A stretch of DNA of 64,000 nt from Ammoniphilus oxalaticus (GTDB taxonomy: Bacteria; Bacillota; Bacilli; Aneurinibacillales; RAOX-1), in NCBI RefSeq assembly GCF_003609605.1, contig NZ_MCHY01000009.1, forward strand, positions 365,058 to 429,057, given 5' to 3'. Shown piece by piece: positions 54,558-61,889 of the stretch (within the stretch, counting starts at the first letter, position 1; every line of letters starts with the position of its first letter). The translations under genes and the position numbers were made by a program. Under the pieces are notes generated by a model. The model saw only the letters and a list, made by a program, of their open reading frames with translations, was not told the origin of the DNA and ran no database searches.

Positions 54558-55565
54558 ATGGGATCATGGAAAGTCGTTGTAACCGATTTTGATTATGCTG
54601 ATGTACACCCGGAGGAAGAGGTACTTGACCGTCTAGGGATTACCTTGATAAAAGCGCAATGTCGCTCGGAAGCGGACGTGATTGAAATATGCAAAGACGC
54701 CGATGGGGTTCTGACGCAATACGCCCCGTTTACGCGGGAAGTGATCGAGCAGTTAGATAAGTGTAAAGTGATTTCTCGCTATGGAATCGGCGTCGATACC
54801 GTTGATTTGGCGGCCGCAACGGAAAAAGGGATTATCGTTAGTAATGTAACTGATTACTGTATCGATGAAGTATCCGATCATGCGATGGCTTTTTTATTGG
54901 CATGCGCTCGTAAAACTGTTGTGTATAATCAAGCAGTCAAACAAGGCGTTTGGGATTATAAAGTCGGGATGCCGATGTTTCGCTTGCGCGGTAGGGCGCT
55001 CGGGTTAGTAGGACTTGGTAGAATTCCACAACAAGTCGCTAGAAAAGCGCAAGCTTTTGGCATGAGGGTGATCGCTTATGATCCGTATTTGCCAGAGCAT
55101 GTCGCGCGCGATTTGAATGTGGAGCTGGTCGATCTGAACACGCTTTGCGAGCAGGCCGATTTTATTTCCATCCATACACCGCTGACGGAAGCGACGCGAG
55201 GCTTCATTGGACCTGAACAATTCCGACGAATGAAACCGGAGGCGGTGATCATCAATACCGCTCGTGGACCGATCATTAATGAGCAAGCAATGATCAACGC
55301 TTTAGAAAGCGGAGCGATCGCTGGGGCGGGGTTGGACGTATTGGAGCAAGAACCAATTCCCGCGGATCATCCGTTTATGAAGATGGACCAGGTGATCTTG
55401 AACCCGCACGCTGCCTGGCATTCCAATGAAGCGCAGGAAGAATTAAAGCGCAAAGTAGCGGAAAACGTCGTGGACGTTTTGTCAGGTTACTGGCCGCGTT
55501 ATCTCGTCAATCGAGAGGTACGAGAGAAAGTGAAATTGAAGGAGAAAAGCCCAACATCGGAGTAG
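54558..55565 (+). CDS. D-isomer-specific 2-hydroxyacid dehydrogenase, CtBP-like
   Basis: This 335-residue NAD-dependent dehydrogenase has RYGIGVDTVDL (catalytic Arg region), a dinucleotide loop LVGLGRIPQQV with Pro in place of the last Gly, YDPYLP for NAD, INTARGPIINE, LDVLEQEP (catalytic Glu) and LNPHAAWHS (catalytic His). The oxidised or reduced acid is unknown; a sugar-acid side product is likely given the operon. The start is uncertain: ATG 54558 is 14 bases after GGGAGG and TTG 54555 is 11. Confidence 0.88.
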   Translation: MGSWKVVVTDFDYADVHPEEEVLDRLGITLIKAQCRSEADVIEICKDADGVLTQYAPFTREVIEQLDKCKVISRYGIGVDTVDLAAATEKGIIVSNVTDYCIDEVSDHAMAFLLACARKTVVYNQAVKQGVWDYKVGMPMFRLRGRALGLVGLGRIPQQVARKAQAFGMRVIAYDPYLPEHVARDLNVELVDLNTLCEQADFISIHTPLTEATRGFIGPEQFRRMKPEAVIINTARGPIINEQAMINALESGAIAGAGLDVLEQEPIPADHPFMKMDQVILNPHAAWHSNEAQEELKRKVAENVVDVLSGYWPRYLVNREVREKVKLKEKSPTSE

Positions 55566-55584
55566 ATACGATGTTGGGCTTTTT
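55548..55584 (+). terminator. terminator of the sugar-acid operon
   Basis: AGCCCAACATCG pairs with CGATGTTGGGCT, followed by TTTT. The left arm lies inside the last codons of the dehydrogenase gene. Confidence 0.9.
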
Positions 55585-55729
55585 GGATTTGTGGTGGCCG
55601 CGATGGGCGGTCAGAATCGCGCTTTGATCCGGAGTCTCATGACGCGCGCTCACGTTTATTTGAAAGCATCGGGTTCTGATCGACACCATCACGACGCGCT
55701 ACCGCTACTTTTTCAAGGAATCGCGTCTT

Positions 55730-55839
55730 GATCAAGCAACCATTTTTGCTAGGTCAAAAAAATTCAGCTCCAGGTCACAAAAAGTAGCGTTAGCTCACAA
55801 AAATCGCGCGGCTGGTCACGAAATTTTTCCTCTTGCTCA
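55730..55839. repeat. array of six degenerate 21-base repeats
   Basis: Units begin near 55730 (TGATCAAG, degenerate), 55752, 55773, 55793, 55814 and 55835. The spacing is 20-22 bases, each with a core G(G/C)TCAC followed by an A-rich run (for example GGTCACAAAAAGTAGCG). It fills most of the 305-base gap 55566-55870 between two convergent genes; nothing else is seen there. The period equals two helical turns or seven codons. No start codon or ribosome site supports translation. Confidence 0.7.
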
Positions 55840-55870
55840 CATCGAGGGAATCAATACAAATAGGGGCTGC

Positions 55871-57190
55871 TTAAATTTCGACCTCAACGCTGTCAATACG
55901 AATCCTTTCAACCTTAGAAATATCAATCGGCTCGGGTGAAGTGAATTTTACGATTACTTGATCCTTTTCAGTAAAGCTGATCATTGAGTCAAAGGCTAAA
56001 AGACTGCCATCGGTCATTTTTGCTTCCACTGTTATTGTGTCATCTTTATCAAATTTACCATTTCCATATAAACTAACACCAAGCGGCGAAACGGTGATTT
56101 GATGCGCGGTCCAGGTTCTAAATTCCCGTTGAAAGTCTTTGGACCACTCATTTCCAACGGATTTGATCTTAAATGTGGTGTTCCAGTTTCCTCTACTGTT
56201 GTTACCATTAAAATAGAAGTTGCCCATAAGCGAAAACTGATTTAGATCGAGATGCTCGATATTAAAAACATATTCGTTATACTCATTTCCGTAACCGGTT
56301 TTTCCAACTGGATCAAGTCCAAAACTAACACTTGATGAGTAGATTTTATTACCCAAGTCATCGGTAAGATAAAAATGACCGTGACTATCAATATCATTTC
56401 CCGTCCATTTTACTTGAATATGAAGACGATTATCGATGATTCCGAGATTAGATATGCGCATAAAGTCTATTTCTGGAAGAGTCCACTTAATCTCACCAGG
56501 TTTCAAAACTTGGACAGTTCCCTGTCTCTTTAATTCATTATACAATTCGCCACCTCCGCCAGGAATATTGTCCATGTCTAGAGGAATCGTTTCAACGTTT
56601 TTCGCTTCTACCTCTGTCCAATTGGCATCGACCCGAATATCTTCAAATTTTTGTTTGTGACTTAGAAAAGTTTGCGCTTGAAAGCGCGCTTTTTTATTGT
56701 TGAGATCTTTTCCTCCGTTAGCTTGAATCCGTAATGTAGCCGTTTTCGTTGTTTCATCATAATCAACTATTTGGCTATTGAACATGGATGCCCCGATTAA
56801 TGAGTAATCATAGAGATCAAGTGTTTCATCGATTCGGTCTCCGACAAGATCCTGCATCGTCACGTAAATAACAGCCATTTCATTATCATTCATTGCAGCA
56901 ATGACATCCATTTTAATACCATCATCCTCACTGCTCGCTTCGATAGGGTGAAGATAGAGCGCTATTTGTGGACTAACAAAGGATAATAAATGATTAAAAG
57001 CGGGTATGGTTGCGGCCCCAACGCCAATTGTAAGCGCGAGAAATAAAGAGGCTGCCAATGGAAATGTTACCATTTTCTTAAATCTCATTCTTGGTTGCTC
57101 CTTATTAGCCAACTTCACGCCAAGGCGCACTTTACTGTGTAATTCTTTCGGGATCTTTATTTTCTCTAGCTCCTGTTTTAGTTTATTCAT
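55871..57190 (-). CDS. DUF4179 anti-sigma-type membrane protein
   Basis: This 439-residue protein has a short cytoplasmic N-terminus (about 1-42), one membrane helix (MVTFPLAASLFLALTIGVGA) and a large extracellular region with DUF4179 followed by beta-rich domains. It overlaps the upstream sigma factor gene by 8 bases, the usual arrangement for an ECF sigma factor and its anti-sigma partner. The short N-terminal segment would bind the sigma factor. Confidence 0.85.
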   Translation of the reverse strand: MNKLKQELEKIKIPKELHSKVRLGVKLANKEQPRMRFKKMVTFPLAASLFLALTIGVGAATIPAFNHLLSFVSPQIALYLHPIEASSEDDGIKMDVIAAMNDNEMAVIYVTMQDLVGDRIDETLDLYDYSLIGASMFNSQIVDYDETTKTATLRIQANGGKDLNNKKARFQAQTFLSHKQKFEDIRVDANWTEVEAKNVETIPLDMDNIPGGGGELYNELKRQGTVQVLKPGEIKWTLPEIDFMRISNLGIIDNRLHIQVKWTGNDIDSHGHFYLTDDLGNKIYSSSVSFGLDPVGKTGYGNEYNEYVFNIEHLDLNQFSLMGNFYFNGNNSRGNWNTTFKIKSVGNEWSKDFQREFRTWTAHQITVSPLGVSLYGNGKFDKDDTITVEAKMTDGSLLAFDSMISFTEKDQVIVKFTSPEPIDISKVERIRIDSVEVEI

Positions 57191-57701
57191 GTGAGTTAAC
57201 CTCCTTCAAGTCCTTTCGCAATTTTGCTAAGGCTCGGTATAGAATTGATTTTGCAGTCCCAAGCGGTATGTCCAATGCTTCGGCTATTTCCTTGAATGTG
57301 TGATCGTGATAAAACCTTAGTAGTACCACGCTTTTTTCATCCTCGCGCAACGTGTCAATTAGTTCTTGCAAGGTAAGGGAAAGTGGAATGTCTTCATCCT
57401 CTGAACTGATCATTTGTTCAATTTCAGGTTTAAGATGGACCACTTTTTGGTTTCTTCGAACAGTATTAATTGCGCAATTTATTGTAATACGGATAAGCCA
57501 CGTTTTTAGATACTCTGGATTTTTCAACGATCGGATCTTTTTAAAAGACTGATAAGCGACATCCTGCGCAATATCTAAGGCATCATCTTCATTTTTTACA
57601 TAGATAAAAGCTGTTCGGTAAACTTCAATCTCATACATTTGAAAAAGCTTTAGAAAGGCTTTGGCGTCCCCCTTTTGGGATTTTTCCACTAAACGAATCA
57701 T
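57183..57701 (-). CDS. ECF RNA polymerase sigma factor
   Basis: This 172-residue protein has sigma region 2 (about 10-75, with DALDIAQDVAYQSFKKI) and region 4 (about 110-165, with TFKEIAEALDIPLGTAKSILYRALAKLRK). It is co-transcribed with a DUF4179 membrane protein that probably restrains it, as in SigV/SigM-type systems. It lies divergent from a second ECF operon with a 143-base shared upstream region. Confidence 0.92.
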   Translation of the reverse strand: MIRLVEKSQKGDAKAFLKLFQMYEIEVYRTAFIYVKNEDDALDIAQDVAYQSFKKIRSLKNPEYLKTWLIRITINCAINTVRRNQKVVHLKPEIEQMISSEDEDIPLSLTLQELIDTLREDEKSVVLLRFYHDHTFKEIAEALDIPLGTAKSILYRALAKLRKDLKEVNSHE

Positions 57702-57844
57702 TGTATTTCACCCCTCTCTTTGCGCGATTCACATCTATTAGACAAACGAATGCATCATTTGGCTTAAGATAGATTTTAAAAATAGCTCTAAGTGTATACT
57801 TTTATCACTGCTCATCCGTTGTATAAGTGTAGGGAGGAAGAACG

Positions 57845-58336
57845 ATGAAAAAAGAAGATGCGCTTGCCTCCTACTTGCTCAACTTAGGAGAGGAAGTGTT
57901 ACGGTTATTGCAAATGAGAGGATCCAGAAAAGAAGATGCGGAGGATATCATTCAAAATACGTTTTACAAAGTGTATACATTGTTGGATGAGTTGACGGAG
58001 GTGAACATCCGACCTTGGTTTTTTAGAGTGGCGCTGAACGAGCATATCGATTTCATGAGAAAAAAGGAGCAGCAGAACATTTACATTACGGATGAAATGT
58101 TCGCGATGTTGCAACATACGGATCGCGCGTTTGACGCTTTTTTAAATAAGGACGAGATTGTCTATCTTTTAAAGGATATCAAACAAGAGCACAAAGAAAT
58201 TTTCTTTTTGAAGTATTATTACGATCTTTCGTATGAAGAGATTGCCACGATGCTGGATATAAAAGTAAACAATGTGAAACAAAGATTGTACCGGGCGCGG
58301 CAATCCATTCGATCAACCATAGGAGGGAGAACATAG
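57845..58336 (+). CDS. ECF RNA polymerase sigma factor
   Basis: This 163-residue sigma factor has region 2 (KEDAEDIIQNTFYKVYTLLDE, about 26-46, then IRPWFFRVALNEHIDFMR) and region 4 (YDLSYEEIATMLDIKVNNVKQRLYRARQSIR, about 124-155). Its stop abuts the start of the anti-sigma gene. The ribosome site is GGGAGGAAGAACG. Confidence 0.92.
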   Translation: MKKEDALASYLLNLGEEVLRLLQMRGSRKEDAEDIIQNTFYKVYTLLDELTEVNIRPWFFRVALNEHIDFMRKKEQQNIYITDEMFAMLQHTDRAFDAFLNKDEIVYLLKDIKQEHKEIFFLKYYYDLSYEEIATMLDIKVNNVKQRLYRARQSIRSTIGGRT

Positions 58337-59248
58337 ATGGAAACATCATCGTTGAAAAGCGCGTTAAAGAAAGCCAAGCGAAAACAATTACTAAAAACGA
58401 TCATTATCTCGACATTGGTTGTACTAATTTCAATCCCAGTTCTTTATAAAACGGGGAATCATTTTGCGGCAAAAGGTTCCGCGAAACTTCATAATAAACT
58501 TTTTTTGTATCATCAAATTGCCCAGCCGAACGTTAACATTGATTCTCAAGTGACCAGTAGTTCCTCCACGTTTGGCGGCAACATCACAACGAATCGATCT
58601 AAAAATATTAATGGCTACATCGTCCCGTGGAGTACGTTGACAAGTCCATACGATTGGATTCGAAGTAGTATTGATTTTAACGAAATAATTCCAAGTTTAT
58701 ATTGGTCGGATACACAATATTATGAGTACGATAAACAAACAAAGAATAAATCAGCGACCTTTTATCATCCTGAAAACGAAAAATATTCTTCGATTCCAAA
58801 TGAATTAGCGGGGGTTACCCAACTCGACAATCATGTCGCAGAGGTGGCGATTTCCTTCGATCAGCCGTACACGTTTCAAGAAATTCAGGCGCAAATTCCC
58901 AACAACTTAAACACCGTTTGGCTGTATTTAACATCGGAAATGAGAGATGAAAAAATGGGACCTGTGGGTATGCCTGTTTATGGATTTAATCCGGGAGATG
59001 AGCCGGACGAGGCGTATGGAAGTTTTGTGAAGGCGTTGCAGCAATATGATCCGAAGGGTCATATTGAAGGGATTCAACAATTTTTAGAAATGAACAAAGA
59101 CAAATCATTCGATGAGGTAAAAGTGTTAGGGATGATGCTGACGGGTCAAACGCAAAATTTCAAAGCGTTAGAAAATCAGGATTTCATCCGCGCCGCCTCT
59201 GTCGGAGCTACCGCCCCGATTGTTCCGTATATCGAGCCAGAGAAATAA
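58337..59248 (+). CDS. anti-sigma factor, sigma-factor-regulator family
   Basis: This 303-residue protein has a charged cytoplasmic start (KSALKKAKRKQLLKT), one membrane helix (about 22-40) and an extracellular domain with SYxxI-like and NTVWLYLTSE segments of the sigma-factor-regulator C-terminal type. It begins immediately after the sigma gene stop behind AGGAGGGAGAACATAG. Signal and release mechanism are unknown. Confidence 0.85.
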   Translation: METSSLKSALKKAKRKQLLKTIIISTLVVLISIPVLYKTGNHFAAKGSAKLHNKLFLYHQIAQPNVNIDSQVTSSSSTFGGNITTNRSKNINGYIVPWSTLTSPYDWIRSSIDFNEIIPSLYWSDTQYYEYDKQTKNKSATFYHPENEKYSSIPNELAGVTQLDNHVAEVAISFDQPYTFQEIQAQIPNNLNTVWLYLTSEMRDEKMGPVGMPVYGFNPGDEPDEAYGSFVKALQQYDPKGHIEGIQQFLEMNKDKSFDEVKVLGMMLTGQTQNFKALENQDFIRAASVGATAPIVPYIEPEK

Positions 59249-59252
59249 AACA

Positions 59253-59285
59253 AACAAGGGTTGCCCGCCGAGGACAACCCTTGTT
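59253..59285. terminator. bidirectional terminator
   Basis: AACAAGGGTTG pairs with CAACCCTTGTT over an 11-base loop, between convergent genes. Confidence 0.88.
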
Positions 59286-59297
59286 CTTGTTCCTATA

Positions 59298-59699
59298 TTA
59301 AGCTTCTGTTTTTTCCGGCCGATTCAAAAGGGTAAGGATAAAGAAGAAGACGTAGCTGAGCAGCAAGATCACCCCGCCGCCGATGTAGACGATTAATTCT
59401 ACCGCTTTCGGTATTTCAAACGGTTTGACCATAAATAGCCACATGCCAATCGTAAGGCCGCTCGAACCGATGATCGCGCTCCAAAAATGAAGTTTGATAA
59501 GCATCGTTTCGGTCGTTTGGAAAACTTTATAATAGACAGCCCAGGCGAACAAGCTTAACCAACCGACAACGAGAATATGAGCGTGGACAGGTCGGAACGC
59601 ATAGGAACCTGAGCCCGCCATATGAGCGCCTAAAATGGCCCCGATCAACCCGAACAGCGCCGAAAATCGTAGTAAAGTTTGACTGTAATGATTCATCAA
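59298..59699 (-). CDS. small membrane protein resembling part of haem-copper oxidase subunit I
   Basis: This 133-residue protein has four membrane helices. The segment RPVHAHILVVGWLSLFAWAVYY (about 36-57) resembles the helix of cytochrome oxidase/NorB subunit I that carries a haem-ligand histidine. It is far too short to be an oxidase and is probably a stand-alone haem-binding or assembly protein; the family is common in Bacillales but uncharacterised. A palindrome lies over its promoter. Confidence 0.7.
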   Translation of the reverse strand: MMNHYSQTLLRFSALFGLIGAILGAHMAGSGSYAFRPVHAHILVVGWLSLFAWAVYYKVFQTTETMLIKLHFWSAIIGSSGLTIGMWLFMVKPFEIPKAVELIVYIGGGVILLLSYVFFFILTLLNRPEKTEA

Positions 59700-59710
59700 A
59701 TATGTCCTCC

Positions 59711-59731
59711 GTTTACATTATTAATATAAAC
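59711..59731. promoter_or_regulatory. near-perfect 21-base palindrome over the promoter of the oxidase-like gene
   Basis: GTTTACATTA and TAATATAAAC flank a central T and are complementary except for one pair. It lies 12 bases before the ATG and overlaps the -10 region of a minus-strand promoter (TTGATA-N17-ATTAAT). A repressor or redox regulator is plausible; the site does not match the Fur, Rex or FNR consensus. Confidence 0.5.
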
Positions 59732-59788
59732 AATGTTTCTACTATCAATATACTGTATATATGTGAACGGAAGATGAATTCAATGTTT

Positions 59789-61192
59789 TTAAATGTGCTG
59801 CAAATCTTCTTTTGGCTCAATTGGTAACTCAACGATAAAGGTTGTTCCCTCTTTTTCCTTACTGGTTACCTGAATCTGCCCATTATGTAGCTGAACGATC
59901 GTGGCGACGATGGATAGCCCTAATCCAGTCCCTTCCATTGTTCGTGTCCGAGAACTGTCTGCGCGATAAAAGCGTTCAAAGATGCGTTCCAATTCCGTTT
60001 GCGAGAGTCCAATTCCCGTATCTTCAACTTTAATCGAAACCGTTGTTGCTGTTTTGTGAATGGAAACGTCCATGCTGCCATCCGCCTGATTATATTTGAT
60101 CGCATTTGTTAGTAGGTTGTCCCAAACCGTATTGAGTAACGATGGATCCCCATAGATTTCGGTGTCGGGTAACGAGTAGCTAAGCATGATCCCTTTTTCG
60201 CTAATCAGCCATTGATAGCTACGAATCAACTCTTTCCATTGGTCACTCACATTAAAATGCGTTTTTCTAAGAATATCTTCATTCCGATCCAAAGAAGCGA
60301 GCAACAACAGTTGTTTCGTTAATGTAGATAGACGTTGAATTTCAGCGTTTGTAATCGCCACGTACTGACTTCTTTCTTTTCCGACCACCGTTTCTTTCTC
60401 TAAAAGGTTTACATACCCTTTTATATTGGATAGCGGAGATTGAATATCATGAGAGATGTTTGAGATGAATTCCTTTCGCATGTCTTCTATTTGTTCCAGT
60501 TTGTTGGCCATTCTCAAAAAGCTTTGGGCTAGCTCGCCCAATTCATCTTGTCTCGCGATATCAAGTTCAACTTGGAAGTCGCCGCGGGATAAATGGGTCG
60601 TCGCTTTGGTAAGTTTGGCGATGGGATTGACAAGAAATTTGGCGCTGATGACAACCATCAGGATGCTTAGCGTGGTTGAGAAGATGATCAGTAAGCCAAA
60701 CAAGCTGCGCATTTCACGAAATAGAAATTCGATACTCGGTCTTAAAAAGAGGGCGTACTGCTGGCCATGGAACGTTAAGGGGACACCGATTGTATTGCGC
60801 AATTCATTCGCAAAAAAGCCGGTAACGAATGTCTCCTGCGGAAAATGGAGAATGCCGTGATAAATGTCTCCGTTCAATACGCGCTTTTCAATCGAGACAG
60901 GCAACGACTTGTCGCGAAAGGGCCCACCGAAAAAAAGGGAATCTCCCGATTCCTGGACCAAGTGAAGCTGGTAGCCAACAGCAGCTAGGCTATGTAGGTA
61001 GGCTTCAAGGTCAAGATCGGGATTCTGTTCAATAAACGAAACAACCTGTAACGCCAGCTCGGTGTTTTTTTGGTCGTTTTCAGGCTTCAGTTGGTGTTGG
61101 TAATAGGCGTTCGCCAGCATAAAAGAGAGCAGCCCGCTGGCAATCATGATCCCAAAGGTGACGATCATAAACTTACCGTAAAGCGATCTCAT
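59789..61192 (-). CDS. hssS: HssS-like haem-sensing histidine kinase
   Basis: This 467-residue kinase has two membrane helices (about 8-30 and 163-185) around an extracellular sensor, HAMP, the phospho-acceptor His248 (NISHDIQSPL) and an HATPase domain (NLLTNAIKYN, DTGIGL, GTGLGLS). The sensor segment FFGGPFRDKSLP ... LNGDIYHGI ... FVTGFFANELRNTIGV aligns well from memory with S. aureus HssS, and His248 matches its His249. It overlaps hssR by four bases. HssS detects excess haem. Confidence 0.85.
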   Translation of the reverse strand: MRSLYGKFMIVTFGIMIASGLLSFMLANAYYQHQLKPENDQKNTELALQVVSFIEQNPDLDLEAYLHSLAAVGYQLHLVQESGDSLFFGGPFRDKSLPVSIEKRVLNGDIYHGILHFPQETFVTGFFANELRNTIGVPLTFHGQQYALFLRPSIEFLFREMRSLFGLLIIFSTTLSILMVVISAKFLVNPIAKLTKATTHLSRGDFQVELDIARQDELGELAQSFLRMANKLEQIEDMRKEFISNISHDIQSPLSNIKGYVNLLEKETVVGKERSQYVAITNAEIQRLSTLTKQLLLLASLDRNEDILRKTHFNVSDQWKELIRSYQWLISEKGIMLSYSLPDTEIYGDPSLLNTVWDNLLTNAIKYNQADGSMDVSIHKTATTVSIKVEDTGIGLSQTELERIFERFYRADSSRTRTMEGTGLGLSIVATIVQLHNGQIQVTSKEKEGTTFIVELPIEPKEDLQHI

Positions 61193-61869
61193 CCGCGTTT
61201 TTCCTCTAACGCATAGCCGACCCCACGCACCGTTTTCAATTCGAAATCATCGGTTAATTTGGAAAAGCGTTCTCGTAATCGTTTAACGTGGACATCAACG
61301 GTCCGCTCATTTCCTTCGTAATCGAGTCCCCAGATCTGTTCGATAAGTTGTTCTCTTGAAAATACTTGCATCGGATGGGTCGCTAAAAAATACAATAATT
61401 CAAACTCCTTTAAAGGAAGTAAAAAAGTGCGGTCATCAATTTGAACTTCATAGCTTCGCTTATTAATTGTTGTCGTTCCAAGGCGGGCGATCGTATCATC
61501 TGTTTGTTTTTGATAGCGGCGTAATAACGCTTCAAGACGAAAGATGAGTTCGCGCGGTTCAAATGGTTTTACTAAATAATCATCGGTGCCGGATAGAAAC
61601 CCGCGTTCTTTGTCCTCTATTTGATCTTTGGCGGTTAGCAAAATGATTGGGATGTCGTATTGTTGACGGATCTTTTTTGTTAAAGCGTACCCATCAAGGT
61701 AGGGCATCATCACATCGACGACCGCTGCGTCACATGATTCCTTTTCAAGCAGGGCTAAAGCGTCCATCCCATTTTTAGCTTGGAGGACGGCGTAACCGGC
61801 CTCCGTTAAATGGATGTTAAGTAGATTTAAAATATGGATATCGTCATCGATCGTTAAAATCTTGATCAT
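61189..61869 (-). CDS. hssR: HssR-like OmpR-family response regulator
   Basis: This 226-residue regulator has a receiver with Asp52 (VVDVMMPYLDG), the conserved acidic DDD near 8-10, Lys in LTAKD, and a C-terminal winged helix (EGNERTVDVHVKRLRERF). In S. aureus HssR activates hrtAB, an ABC haem exporter. Here the gene lies 20 bases after an RND pump gene on the same strand, so the pump may be part of its regulon or operon. Confidence 0.88.
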   Translation of the reverse strand: MIKILTIDDDIHILNLLNIHLTEAGYAVLQAKNGMDALALLEKESCDAAVVDVMMPYLDGYALTKKIRQQYDIPIILLTAKDQIEDKERGFLSGTDDYLVKPFEPRELIFRLEALLRRYQKQTDDTIARLGTTTINKRSYEVQIDDRTFLLPLKEFELLYFLATHPMQVFSREQLIEQIWGLDYEGNERTVDVHVKRLRERFSKLTDDFELKTVRGVGYALEEKRG

Positions 61870-61889
61870 ACCATTTCTCCCTCATAGAT

